Assembly (NCBI GenBank): GCA_019310535.1
Contig: JAFDED010000041.1
Coordinates: forward strand, 1 to 35,067
Direction: 5' to 3'
Origin: Deltaproteobacteria bacterium
GTDB lineage: Bacteria; Desulfobacterota; JAFDED01
Length of the DNA stretch: 35,067 nt
The notes under the pieces: model-generated
The model's input: only the letters and a program-made list of their open reading frames with translations
Told to the model about the DNA's origin: nothing
Database searches by the model: none
In this document: positions 16,875 to 25,863 of the stretch, one piece after another
How the letters are laid out: every line of letters starts with the position of its first letter
How positions within the stretch are numbered: position 1 is the first letter of the stretch
Translations under genes and position numbers: made by a program

Positions 16875-17962
16875 TTGGCCTCCTCCTTTTCAGGCTGTCG
16901 CACCTCCAGAAGCCGAAGGGTTTGACCCAGGTTCAGTGGGTTGATTCCCTGGGGCCCGTCGCTGGGAAGGATCAGCGTTTCAATCCCGCGGATCACCTCC
17001 GCCATCCGCAGGCCCACAAGACGGTCTGAGCCGGCTCCCTGAAGAGCTACGTTTTTCAACTCGGTGCGTCGTGCCTCAGCCAGCTTAACAAGGAGGTTTG
17101 CCTGAGCCCGCTGGCTGCGAACGTAGAGGTCTCGCTCTGCCATCTTTCGAGTCTTATATGCTTTTCCCTCTTCCAGCATGACGCGAACGCTGGCTTTCCC
17201 CTCTTCGATGACCTTTTTTATTAATGCCGCCTCTCGAGCAGCCTTCGCTTCTGCTTTGTACTTTTCTGCCAGTTGATCCTTGAGCTTCTTCTCCTCTATG
17301 TTGCGCTGAATCTCCTGGCTGTATTGGAAATAGCGGACGAGCACCTGGTCAACCTGAATTCCTTTGGGATTGAGTTCTTCATTGAGTTGTTTTTGGGCTT
17401 TCACGGTTTTCTCAACCCGAAGGAGGCTGTTGTAAAACTCCTCAGTGGTCAATTCTCCCAGGGTCTCTTTCAGGATCGGCTCTGCTCTGGGAATGATGCC
17501 GTTGTCCTCGTAAAGTTTTCCCGGCCCAATGGTGGTGAAGACGAGATAAGGATCCTTGATCCGGTATAGGATTGACACATCCACATCCACAAAAAACCCA
17601 TCGGATGTCTGGATGTGGGCCGAATTGTCTTGCCGTACGAAACGCGAGGCCGTTTGTTTCCTGTTGGTAAGTTCAAGCACCTGGATGTCTCGAGGGAACC
17701 GATGCATTTTCTCAAACGTGGGGATGAGGATATGGAATCCGGACTTATATACCGTTTTCTGAATTCCGCGATGTACTCCTATGCGCACCTCCTTGATCCC
17801 GAATTCATTGGGCTGGATGTATGTGAGTAAAGTGGGGGAAAGGACAATCGCCAAAATGCCCGCCAAGATAATTAAGATGAGCAGGCCGGTCAGCCATTTC
17901 TTAACTGACGATTTCCCTTGATCGATATCCTCCAATATCTCGTTTGTGCCTTTTTCTGCCAT
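16871..17962 (-). CDS. SPFH/prohibitin-domain membrane protein (HflK-like)
   Basis: The protein has 363 residues. One transmembrane helix lies near the N-terminus (LTGLLILIILAGILAIVLSP), then an SPFH domain (~50-235), then a long charged coiled coil (IEEKKLKDQLAEKYKAEAKA onward) and a conserved-looking C-terminus (LRMAEVIRGIETLILPSDGP). The topology matches HflK-like proteins, N-terminus in the cytoplasm and domain in the periplasm. Together with the following SPFH gene it probably forms a hetero-oligomeric membrane complex. An AAGGGG box precedes the ATG by nine bases. No FtsH-like protease gene is adjacent. Confidence 0.87.
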   Translation of the reverse strand: MAEKGTNEILEDIDQGKSSVKKWLTGLLILIILAGILAIVLSPTLLTYIQPNEFGIKEVRIGVHRGIQKTVYKSGFHILIPTFEKMHRFPRDIQVLELTNRKQTASRFVRQDNSAHIQTSDGFFVDVDVSILYRIKDPYLVFTTIGPGKLYEDNGIIPRAEPILKETLGELTTEEFYNSLLRVEKTVKAQKQLNEELNPKGIQVDQVLVRYFQYSQEIQRNIEEKKLKDQLAEKYKAEAKAAREAALIKKVIEEGKASVRVMLEEGKAYKTRKMAERDLYVRSQRAQANLLVKLAEARRTELKNVALQGAGSDRLVGLRMAEVIRGIETLILPSDGPQGINPLNLGQTLRLLEVRQPEKEEAK

Positions 17963-18214
17963 TGTGTTATACCCCTTGAGCGGTTATTATTCCTTCCTGC
18001 CTTATTGTCTACTGGCCGCTCTTTAGTTGCGGTGAACCTATCCGCAGCGGACAGAAATGAATTGCCCCTCCGTTAAGAAAGAAGTTTATTCCTGCTGTTC
18101 TTAGGGTACTTTCCCTCGAACTCATACAATGTTATGATGGGTTCCTGTTTTCATTCATTTATAAGTTTAACACATTCGCCTTTCCGCATCAAAGGGTTTT
18201 TCAACAGGAGTTAC

Positions 18215-18529
18215 CTAAAAACTTCCAAATATATTGAGAGAAATCAACCCATAGCTTATCACGAATCCGAACCAAAACCGGACCGGCCTCCGTCTGAGCC
18301 AAAACATCCAGGTCAACAAAAGCGCAATGAACAATCCCCCAAATACAGAAAGCGTGATACCCTGATGATGAATCATAGTAAACTCAGGACCGAGGACATC
18401 CGCAACAAACTGAACATCAGGAGCCGCTGCGGAAACCAGACATACCCATAATAGACGAGAGCTTGAATTCCGCGACTTTACAATGCCCGATACAAGACCA
18501 CCACTGACCAAATGACTGAAGGTATCCAT
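18215..18529 (-). pseudogene. Truncated YdjM-like membrane-bound metal-dependent hydrolase
   Basis: About 104 residues from ATG 18529. The start MDTFSHLVSGGLVSG, the APDVQF segment and the HHQGITLS segment (usually HRGITHS) match the N-terminal part of the YdjM/DUF457 family of membrane hydrolases, followed by one or two hydrophobic helices. Family members normally run to ~180-330 residues with further His/Asp motifs and helices, which are missing: the frame stops after NIFGSF and I could not find a continuation in other frames down to 18134. A THS-type His is also replaced by Leu. I treat it as a remnant, though a short functional paralogue cannot be excluded. Confidence 0.45.
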
Positions 18530-18750
18530 GGTTATTCTTCCCAAGTACCAATGAAACCACCGGCTATTCACAAATAATTATATTCCACCCTATAGGGAAG
18601 GCCAATACATAAAGACTGAATACTCGAGGAAAAGCATTGACACTTTTAGTTTAGCATGTTAATGAAATGAAATAGATATTGACATGGCAAATCGAAATCC
18701 ACTACGGGCAGAATGACCGCGGCGTTCGTGCTTATATTGAGGGAATACTT

Positions 18751-19986
18751 ATGGAGAACATAAAGGTTTTAAGGAACGGATTTCTGATCGACGGCAACGG
18801 AGGCGACCCGATACCTGATTCAACAGTGGTGGTCGTGGATGGGACAATCCGAGAGGTGATTAAGGGAGAAAAATCACTCACTGTGCCGTGCGGACACGAG
18901 ATAGACCTGAAAGGCAGGACCCTTATGCCGGGGCTGATCGACGCCCACGTCCATCCCGGCAATGTTGAAGTGGTAATGGAGCGAACGGTGGCGCACCCGC
19001 CGGCGGTATATGTTCATAAGGCTTCAAGGATATTGGAAGAAGACCTGTGGCTCGGGTTCACGACGGTTCGGGATGCCGGGGGACTGGACTGGGGCTTCCG
19101 TGAGGCGGTCGAGCAGGGGCTGATCCGCGGCCCCCGGCTACTGCTCAGCGTGGCTCCCCTTACGCAGACGGGGGGGCATGGTGACAAGCGCGATAAGGCC
19201 AGGAATGAGCACGTGCCCAGGAACAGCCTGGGTATTTTTCCCGCGGTATGCGATGGTCCTGATGAGGTAAGAAAGGCCGCCCGCGATATGATACGGCGCG
19301 GCGCGGATCACATCAAAGTGATGGCTGATGGTGGCGTGATGTCTCCTACGGGCGATGCTGGCAATTGGCAGTTCACGGTTGAGGAAATTCGGGCGGCTGT
19401 TGAGACGGCGGAGGCTGCTGGAACATACGTCATGGCCCATGTGTATAGCCCGAGAGCCATCGGCAATTGCCTGGAGGCCGGTGTGCGGAGTATCGAACAC
19501 GGCAACCTCATGGACACCGATACCGCTCTATTGATGCGTGAAAAAGGCGCCTATCTTGTGCCCACATTGACTGTTTTTGACGTCATGCCGAGGGAAGGCC
19601 GGGCGGCGGGGGTAGATGAGACCACCCTTAATAAGATGAGGAAAGTGAGCGAACGAAGCTATCAAGCGTTAGAACTTGCTTACAAAGCGGGAGTGAAGAT
19701 CGGCTCCGGCACTGACCTGCTGGGTCCGTTACAGAACCTGAAGGGCAGGGAACTGGCTCTCAAGGCAAAAGTGATGACCCCCATGGAAGCCATTGTCTCT
19801 GCCACACGTACGAACGCGGAGTTGCTGGGAATGGAAGACCGACTAGGCGTCGCGGAGCCTGGTAAACTGGCGGACCTTATTGTGATAGACGGCAACCCCC
19901 TGGATGATCTCTCGTTGTTCGAGCATGGCCGTGAGCGTGTGGTTTTAGTTATGAAGGAGGGCAAGATCGTGAAAAACATTATGTAG
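18751..19986 (+). CDS. Amidohydrolase-family metal-dependent hydrolase (imidazolonepropionase/prolidase type)
   Basis: The protein has 411 residues from ATG 18751, preferred over the upstream in-frame ATG at 18679 because GAGGG lies seven bases before it. It is a TIM-barrel amidohydrolase with a beta-sandwich formed by both ends. Metal ligands are visible: HxH in LIDAHVHPG (His66, His68), the likely carboxylated Lys in HIKVMADGG, His in YVMAHVYSP, His in SIEHGN, and Asp in GSGTDLLG. The family cleaves cyclic amides, dipeptides with C-terminal Pro or Arg, and related C-N bonds in the cytoplasm. Its position before a peptide-type ABC transporter and a creatininase suggests a shared catabolic substrate. 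A TTGACA lies at 18637-18642 but lacks a good -10. Confidence 0.88.
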   Translation: MENIKVLRNGFLIDGNGGDPIPDSTVVVVDGTIREVIKGEKSLTVPCGHEIDLKGRTLMPGLIDAHVHPGNVEVVMERTVAHPPAVYVHKASRILEEDLWLGFTTVRDAGGLDWGFREAVEQGLIRGPRLLLSVAPLTQTGGHGDKRDKARNEHVPRNSLGIFPAVCDGPDEVRKAARDMIRRGADHIKVMADGGVMSPTGDAGNWQFTVEEIRAAVETAEAAGTYVMAHVYSPRAIGNCLEAGVRSIEHGNLMDTDTALLMREKGAYLVPTLTVFDVMPREGRAAGVDETTLNKMRKVSERSYQALELAYKAGVKIGSGTDLLGPLQNLKGRELALKAKVMTPMEAIVSATRTNAELLGMEDRLGVAEPGKLADLIVIDGNPLDDLSLFEHGRERVVLVMKEGKIVKNIM

Positions 19987-20119
19987 ATTTTTCGGGCTAG
20001 AAGCCGGGGAAACGTATATTATGCCAGAGTGGTCTTTGGCGGTGTGATTCGAGAGAAAGCCGGCGGCGCTTTGCTGCAGCGGGATAGCCTCTGGTTTTCG
20101 CCGGCAAGGAGGAGGATCG

Positions 20120-20197
20120 ATGAATCGACTCGGTGGTTTGGCCGATCCGGTTCGGACTGAGGAATGTGATACATTCGAAAAAGGAGCATTACCATGA
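20120..20197 (+). CDS. 25-residue leader ORF coupled to the ABC binding protein
   Basis: ATG 20120 has one of the strongest ribosome binding sites in the window (AAGGAGGAGG ending four bases before it). The peptide starts MNRLGGLADPVRTEEC and ends FEKGALP. Its TGA overlaps the ATG of the solute-binding protein (ATGA at 20194-20197), the hallmark of translational coupling. It has no similarity I can recognise and no signal peptide. It may be a regulatory leader peptide or a coupling device rather than a functional protein. Confidence 0.45.
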   Translation: MNRLGGLADPVRTEECDTFEKGALP

Positions 20198-21705
20198 GGA
20201 CTTTTTTAAAAATACACGCCTGTTTCGTGGTTTTTATCGTTGCGATATGCATGACAATGGCACCGGCATCAGCCAAGGATACCCTGGTTGTCTCTCAGAG
20301 GGCATCGGCGACAACGCTGCATCCCCTTGCATTAACACTGACCCCCGAACAAAGCATCGTGGATAATATCTATGACGGGTTGATCGACAGGGACCCGTCG
20401 GGCAAGCTGATTCCATCCCTTGCCACCTCCTGGGAGCTGGTAAATCCCACCACGTGGCGATTCCACCTGCGCAAGGGGGTCAAGTGGCACACGGGCGATC
20501 CATTTACTGCCGAGGATGTCAAATTTACCTTCGAAGTAGCCAAGACTCCCATCAACCGCTACCGATTCATCGCGGACAAAATTAAGGATGTCAAGATTAT
20601 CGATACCTACACGGTGGAAATCATCACCAAAGCCCAGTGGCCCGTCCTGGTGGACTCAATGTACCAGACCATCTTTATGATGTCCAAGAAGTACTGCACG
20701 GGAAAGACGGACGCGTACATAGCGGAACACCCCATGGGAACGGGATCTTACGTCATGAAGGAATGGGTGCGGGACAGCCACATTCACCTGGAAGCCTTCA
20801 AGGACTGCTGGCGTGGTATTGCGCCCATCAAAAAGGTAACATTCAGGCCCATCAGCAACGATGCAACGCGCCTTGCCGGATTGATCACCGGCGAGATCGA
20901 CCTGACCACCGACGTGCCTGTTCAATACGTGGGGCTGGTGGAAAAGGCTCCAAACGTGAAAGTGATCAGCCGACCGGGCATGCGGATCATCTTTTTAATG
21001 ATGCGGATGAACCGGCCCGATTTCCCCACTGCCAAAACCAAGGTTCGTCGGGCGCTGATGCTGGGTATCAATGAACGGGAGATCATTCAGCGGATCATGT
21101 ACGGCCGTGCCACCGCTGCCTCGCAGCTTCCGGCGGACTTCGTCCGAGGCTACAATAAGGACATCGCCCGTCCCGAATATGATCCTGAAGGTGCCAAGAA
21201 GTTGCTGGCCGAGGCCGGCTATCCGAATGGCTTCGCCATCAACCTGCATGTGCCCAACAATCGCTACGTTATGGACAAGGAGATCGGCGTCGCTATAGCG
21301 CAGCAACTCAGCAAAATCGGTGTTCGGGTGAATTTGATCGCCCGGCCCAAAGCGATTCACTTCAAGGATATCCGTGCACATAAGTTGGATTTCATGATGA
21401 TGGGATGGGCAGAGGCCACCTTCGACGGGGCACGGCTCCTGGGATCGTTCTTGAAAACCGGGGCAGTGTGGAACGGCGGCGAATACTCCAATAAAATATT
21501 CGACGCGATGCTCGAAGCGGCGGATGGAGTCGCTTCCCTGGAAAAACGAGCGGAAGAGCTGCGTAAGTTGAACCAGTATGTCGCCGATAACACGCTGGTG
21601 ATCCCCCTGCACTATCAGCAGGACATCTACGGCGTGTCCAAGAAGATCAAGGGCTTTGTTCCCAACGTTAAAAAAGTTTTGAATCTCCACAAGCTTTCAT
21701 TCTGA
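20194..21705 (+). CDS. Peptide/dipeptide-type ABC transporter substrate-binding protein (SBP family 5)
   Basis: The protein has 503 residues. A Sec signal peptide (~28 residues, ending ASA before KD) exports it to the periplasm. The family 5 pattern is clear: PSLATSWELVNPTTWRFHLR, KGVKWHTGDPFTAEDVKFTF, then GTGSYVMKEW and the C-terminal QYVADNTLVIPLHYQQDIYG. It binds peptides, opines or similar ligands and delivers them to the permeases encoded 168 bases downstream. An AAGGAG box precedes the ATG. Neighbouring hydrolases suggest a small amide or cyclic-amide ligand rather than ordinary dipeptides, which is inference. Confidence 0.93.
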   Translation: MRTFLKIHACFVVFIVAICMTMAPASAKDTLVVSQRASATTLHPLALTLTPEQSIVDNIYDGLIDRDPSGKLIPSLATSWELVNPTTWRFHLRKGVKWHTGDPFTAEDVKFTFEVAKTPINRYRFIADKIKDVKIIDTYTVEIITKAQWPVLVDSMYQTIFMMSKKYCTGKTDAYIAEHPMGTGSYVMKEWVRDSHIHLEAFKDCWRGIAPIKKVTFRPISNDATRLAGLITGEIDLTTDVPVQYVGLVEKAPNVKVISRPGMRIIFLMMRMNRPDFPTAKTKVRRALMLGINEREIIQRIMYGRATAASQLPADFVRGYNKDIARPEYDPEGAKKLLAEAGYPNGFAINLHVPNNRYVMDKEIGVAIAQQLSKIGVRVNLIARPKAIHFKDIRAHKLDFMMMGWAEATFDGARLLGSFLKTGAVWNGGEYSNKIFDAMLEAADGVASLEKRAEELRKLNQYVADNTLVIPLHYQQDIYGVSKKIKGFVPNVKKVLNLHKLSF

Positions 21706-21724
21706 ATCTGCAGAGCGGAGCGAG

Positions 21725-21757
21725 AAGGGCGGCCTTATACAATGATGGCCGCCTTTT
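21725..21757 (+). terminator. Stem-loop between binding protein and permease genes
   Basis: AAGGGCGGCC (21725-21734) pairs with GGCCGCCTTT (21747-21756) around a 12-base loop, followed by a short T-run. It is a plausible partial terminator that would keep permease mRNA below binding-protein mRNA, a common arrangement in ABC uptake operons. Confidence 0.5.
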
Positions 21758-21872
21758 GCTATCGATCCTGCATCGTGAGGACGCAGCGTGCTGTCCCTTT
21801 CACGGCGTGCCGCAGCATCCAAATCAACATTGAGAATAAAACCACTTTAACCGCCTAGACAGAGCGGGACAC

Positions 21873-22838
21873 ATGTATGCTTACATCTTTCGAAGATCAC
21901 TGCAGAGCAGTTTTGTGTTGATCGGAGTCACCGGTATCTGCTTTATCATGTTCCAGTACATGGGGGACCCGGCCCTGGCACTGGTGGGCATGGACGCAAC
22001 CAAGGAACAATTGGAGGAGGCGGCCCGAACCCTTGGCCTGCATCTTCCATTGTACGAGCAGTACGTGCGCTTTCTCTGGAGGGTGCTGCATGGCGATTTC
22101 GGATTTTCGTTCATGACCGGCACCCCCGCACTGGGCCTGGTCATGGAGCGTATGCCCGCGACCCTGGAGCTGGCCGTGTCCGCAATGATCATCGCGACTC
22201 TGGCGGGCGCGGTAGTGGGGATACTCGCGGCGGTCAAGCCTCGTGCCATTGCCAGCCGTCTGGCGATGGTCGGAACTCTGATTGGAATTTCACTTCCAAC
22301 TTTTTTGATCGGGATTCTCTCCATATTTATTTTTTCAATCGCTCTGCGATGGCTTCCCCCTTTTGGAAGGGGAGATGTGGTCCACATAGGATATTGGTCT
22401 ACGGGCTTTCTGACCGCCAGCGGGTTGAAGCACCTGATCCTGCCGGCCTGCACCCTGGGGCTGTTCCAGCTCTCTATGAGCACAAGAGTGATACGGGGAG
22501 AAATGATGGAGGTTCTTGTTGAAGACTACATTCGCACCGCAAGGGCCAAAGGCCTGTCGATATTTCTGGTCACTTTTCGCCATGCCCTGAAGAATGCTCT
22601 CATCCCGTTCGTTACCATCGCAGGGCTTCAGCTCGGGCAACTGATCGCCTTCTCCATCGTCACCGAGACGGTATTTCAGTGGCCCGGCATGGGAAAGCTG
22701 CTGCTCATGGCCATCGGCCAAAACGATCAGCCGGTGGTTATAACTTACATCATGGTTATTGCCCTGATTTTCGTGGTCATCAACCTGATCGTGGATATCG
22801 TTTATACACTATTGAACCCGAGAATCGCCTATGATTGA
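21873..22838 (+). CDS. ABC transporter permease, DppB type
   Basis: The protein has 321 residues with six predicted transmembrane helices. The DppB N-terminal segment is present (helix 1 followed by the GDPALALVGMDATKEQLEEA loop). The EAA coupling loop, DYIRTARAKGLS followed by HALKNALIP, contacts the ATPase. It forms the channel with the next gene product and moves the ligand into the cytoplasm. Overlap of eight bases with the following permease indicates translational coupling. The ribosome binding site is weak. Confidence 0.93.
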   Translation: MYAYIFRRSLQSSFVLIGVTGICFIMFQYMGDPALALVGMDATKEQLEEAARTLGLHLPLYEQYVRFLWRVLHGDFGFSFMTGTPALGLVMERMPATLELAVSAMIIATLAGAVVGILAAVKPRAIASRLAMVGTLIGISLPTFLIGILSIFIFSIALRWLPPFGRGDVVHIGYWSTGFLTASGLKHLILPACTLGLFQLSMSTRVIRGEMMEVLVEDYIRTARAKGLSIFLVTFRHALKNALIPFVTIAGLQLGQLIAFSIVTETVFQWPGMGKLLLMAIGQNDQPVVITYIMVIALIFVVINLIVDIVYTLLNPRIAYD

Positions 22839-23700
22839 CACCCGGAAATTCGCTCGACACTACTTCAGGAGTCCCACCGCCATGGTTGGCAGCGTTATTC
22901 TCTTGTTTTTCGGCATACTTGCCGCAGCATCCACATGGATAGCACCACATAATCCTTATGACCTCAAGGCTTTCTCACTGGCCGACAGCATGAAGCCGCC
23001 TTCATGGATGGCGGGCGGGAGCCCGTTGTTCCTTCTGGGCACCGATGACCAGGGCCGTGATTTGCTGAGCACGATTGTATATGGGCTGCGCACCTCATTC
23101 CTTGTTGGTTTCGCCACGGTGGGGCTGGCCATGCTTGTGGGATCAATCATGGGTTTGTTGGCGGGATATTTTGGCCGCTGGATCGACGCCGTCATCAGCC
23201 GGGTGGCCGACATCATGCTTTCATTTCCGGCCTTCCTTATGGCGCTGCTGCTCCTGAGTGTCTTGAAACAGCGGGGTCCGGTGCCGGTTATTTTTGCGAT
23301 CGCGGCTATATTCTGGGTTCGCTATGCACGGGTTATGCGAGGTAACGTCCTGGCTGAAAAAGCACGCGAGTACATCGATGCAGCCAGGGCTTTAGGATCG
23401 GGCAACGCCAGAATCATTTTTCAACACCTGCTGCCCAACTCCATATCGACCCTGTTTGTCATCGCCGCCGTGGACCTGGCCATGGTGATTGTGCTCGAGT
23501 CCACCCTGAGCTTCCTGGGGGTAGGCATCCCGCTGACCACTCCCTCACTGGGAATGATGATAGCATCGGGGTATAATTTTCTCTATGCGGGAGTATGGTG
23601 GGTGGTGGCCTTTCCAGGGCTCGTGTTGGCCCTCCTCGTTCTTGCCATCAACCTCCTGGGCGATTGGCTGCGCCGGGAGTTGAACCCCAGAATCCAATAA
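22831..23700 (+). CDS. ABC transporter permease, DppC type
   Basis: The protein has 289 residues. It has the DppC N-terminal helix and linker (ASTWIAPHNPYDLKAF) followed by the GTDDQGRDLLSTIVYG signature, then five membrane segments with the EAA loop EYIDAARALGSGNARIIFQH. It pairs with the DppB-type permease. No DppD or DppF ATPase follows; the next gene is a creatininase. The ATPases must be supplied from elsewhere on the chromosome. Confidence 0.93.
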   Translation: MIDTRKFARHYFRSPTAMVGSVILLFFGILAAASTWIAPHNPYDLKAFSLADSMKPPSWMAGGSPLFLLGTDDQGRDLLSTIVYGLRTSFLVGFATVGLAMLVGSIMGLLAGYFGRWIDAVISRVADIMLSFPAFLMALLLLSVLKQRGPVPVIFAIAAIFWVRYARVMRGNVLAEKAREYIDAARALGSGNARIIFQHLLPNSISTLFVIAAVDLAMVIVLESTLSFLGVGIPLTTPSLGMMIASGYNFLYAGVWWVVAFPGLVLALLVLAINLLGDWLRRELNPRIQ

Positions 23701-23765
23701 TTTCATTCTCGGCGTCGCACAGATGATGGAACGCCTGTGGTGAAGCCTAAAGGAGGACCACTCAC

Positions 23766-24548
23766 ATGGAAAACGTGAGGCTTGAGGAAATGACCTGGGA
23801 AGACTGCAAGGCAGCTCTGGAAGAGACCGATCTGGTCATCGTGCCCATTGGCGCGGTGGAGCAGCATGGCCCTCATCTTCCTCTTGGTACCGATGCAATG
23901 AACATTAAGTATTCAGCGCTCAAGGCGGCTGAACGCTGCAACGTGGTGATAGCTCCGGCAATTAACGTGGGAGTGTCACAAAACCACATGGACTTCCCCG
24001 GCACCATCACGCTCAGGCCTGAAACACTTATTGATCTCATTATCGATTACTGTGAAAGCTTGTCTGCGCACGGGTTCAGGAGATTCATACTTCTTAATGG
24101 ACACGGCGGAAACAACGCCGCAGTCGAGCTCGCGCTCATCAAATTGAGGCACAGGCTGCCCGGGCATATTTTCGGGCATGCGTATGGAGGCCGATTGAAA
24201 AAGGGAGCGGATTACTGCCTTGAGGATGAGATCAGGTATCATGCCGACGAGGGGGAGACATCGCGCATGCTGATGACTGCTCCGCATCTCGTCCGTATGG
24301 AGCGCGCCGTCAAGGAGACTCCCCGGTCGGGCTCAGGTCTTTATGTCTTTCAGGCCTCCGAGCTTTCCAATCAGCCCGCTTTTTTCGGGCTGCCCCGCAC
24401 GAAATCCTGTACGAAATCGGGTGTATTCGGCAATGCCCTAATCGCAACCCCTGAAAAGGGGAAAACAATCCATGCGGCCATTGTCGATGCGCTGTGTGAA
24501 GTAATCGAAAAGCTCAAGCGCATTGACATCGAGGTCTTCGACGAATAA
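23766..24548 (+). CDS. Creatininase-family amidohydrolase
   Basis: The protein has 260 residues, the usual family length. Metal-binding residues: Glu32 and His34 in AVEQHGPHLPLGTD with Asp43, the loop NGHGGN, and YHADEGETS carrying the last Glu ligand. The family hydrolyses cyclic or linear amides (creatinine, formamides, and maturation steps of redox cofactors such as mycofactocin). A strong AAGGAGG box sits nine bases before the ATG, and the gene follows the permease by 65 bases, so it belongs to the operon. Substrate unknown, but it is likely to act on what the transporter brings in. Confidence 0.9.
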   Translation: MENVRLEEMTWEDCKAALEETDLVIVPIGAVEQHGPHLPLGTDAMNIKYSALKAAERCNVVIAPAINVGVSQNHMDFPGTITLRPETLIDLIIDYCESLSAHGFRRFILLNGHGGNNAAVELALIKLRHRLPGHIFGHAYGGRLKKGADYCLEDEIRYHADEGETSRMLMTAPHLVRMERAVKETPRSGSGLYVFQASELSNQPAFFGLPRTKSCTKSGVFGNALIATPEKGKTIHAAIVDALCEVIEKLKRIDIEVFDE

Positions 24549-24909
24549 TACCACAAATAAGAGAAAATATCCGAACAAAAGTGATCCAACAGTTCCTCGC
24601 CGTGCAATGGACAATACCTTGATGAATATACGGTTGCGGGAACAATATCGAATCAATATCCGTATTTATTGAAAAGAAGGCAGAGCGTTACCTTGAAATT
24701 CAACCCTTTGATATGTTATGAAAAATATAGAGAGGGAGAAAAAACCGGAGCAAATACATCGGAAAATCCATTGTATGAGTGCTAACAGTGCACGCGTAGT
24801 GCAGCATTTTCCCATGGACGGATAACTGCGGGACTTGACGCCACGCCCGCCCGGCTTCGATGTGCTGTATCGAAACCCTGGAATCCTGAGCAGATAAACG
24901 GGAGCAAAA
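24549..24909. other. Intergenic region upstream of the ArsA-like pair
   Basis: A 361-base gap with no convincing gene. A possible promoter is TTGAAA (24693-24698), 18-base spacer, TATGAA (24717-24722) on the plus strand. A 35-codon ORF at 24718-24825 (starting MKNIEREKKPEQIH) has no supporting features beyond an ATG. Confidence 0.35.
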
Positions 24910-25863
24910 ATGGAACTGATCAAGGCTCTTCTGTCCTACAGGTTGATCATCATCACAGGTAAAGGAGGTGTGGGAAGATCCACCTTGACGGCGAGTCTTG
25001 CCATTGTGGCCGCCCGAATGGGCCGACGCGTACTGGTGGTGGAGCGGGCTCCCGTTGAGCAGATGTCGGGATTCTTCGGCAGGCCTGAGTTGGGGTACGA
25101 CGGCGGAGTTTTGATGTCAGGCATTCATGCCATGAACCTGGATCCACAGCTTGCTTTCAGAGAGTACATGCTCACCCAGGTACGCCTGGAGACCGTGTAT
25201 AGAAAACTTTTCGAGAATTCCATCATGCGGAGCTTCCTCCACTTTATTCCCGGGCTCAATGATCTCATGTGCATGGGAAAAGTGCTTGAACTGAGCAACG
25301 AAATAGAGCGGGACACCCACCGCCGGAAATATGATGTGATCATTTTTGACGGCCCTTCATCGGCGCAAGCAGTCGCCATGTTGCAGACACCCCTCCGAGT
25401 GGCCCGCATCGCTCGGATGGGGCCCATTAAAAAGCATTCCCGGGCCATCGCTGCTTTCCTGGAAGACCCCTCCCAGACGGCACTCTGTGTTGTCACCCAA
25501 CCGGAAGAGTTAGCCATAAGAGAAGCTGAAGAGCTTCTTAAAACAACCCGCAATAATCTAAACATATCCATCGGTCCCGTGATTGCCAATGCAATTCCCC
25601 CTCAAATCTTCAGTCTGAAAGAACTCAAAGCCGTAAATGGAGCATTCCTTGCTCGTTCCCCTTCAAACGGGCATAAAACTCTGGAAGCCTGGATCCATTA
25701 TGCCGGCCTGGCATATCGGCAGGCGGAGAATGCCAGGCGACAGTTGGACCGTCTTCGCCGGAGCACTCCCTCGAATGTGATCGAAATACCCTTTGTGCTG
25801 GATGAACGCGCGAAAATCGGGCGGGTCCAGGCCATCGCGGATTACATGTGGACGAGTTTATGA
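24910..25863 (+). CDS. ArsA/Get3-like P-loop protein, degenerate nucleotide site
   Basis: The protein has 317 residues of the SIMIBI (deviant Walker A) class. The P-loop is GKGGVGRST (17-25): signature Lys18 is kept but the Walker Lys is Arg23. The usual DPA switch I motif is replaced by VERAPVEQM, and switch II reads FDGPSSAQAV. The site therefore looks poor for hydrolysis. The C-terminal region has the usual ArsA-like fold features (VVTQPEELAIREAEELL). The gene overlaps the next, paralogous one by 16 bases, pointing to a 1:1 complex. In bacteria such paired ArsA/Get3-like proteins occur (for example Mycobacterium tuberculosis Rv3679-Rv3680). Arsenite transport is unlikely since no arsB or arsR is present. 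A GGGAG box precedes the ATG. Confidence 0.87.
   Translation: MELIKALLSYRLIIITGKGGVGRSTLTASLAIVAARMGRRVLVVERAPVEQMSGFFGRPELGYDGGVLMSGIHAMNLDPQLAFREYMLTQVRLETVYRKLFENSIMRSFLHFIPGLNDLMCMGKVLELSNEIERDTHRRKYDVIIFDGPSSAQAVAMLQTPLRVARIARMGPIKKHSRAIAAFLEDPSQTALCVVTQPEELAIREAEELLKTTRNNLNISIGPVIANAIPPQIFSLKELKAVNGAFLARSPSNGHKTLEAWIHYAGLAYRQAENARRQLDRLRRSTPSNVIEIPFVLDERAKIGRVQAIADYMWTSL

Noticed and set aside
24718..24825. 35-codon ORF in the gap before the ArsA-like pair
   Set aside because: No ribosome binding site at the correct distance and no similarity; its ATG overlaps the putative -10 box.
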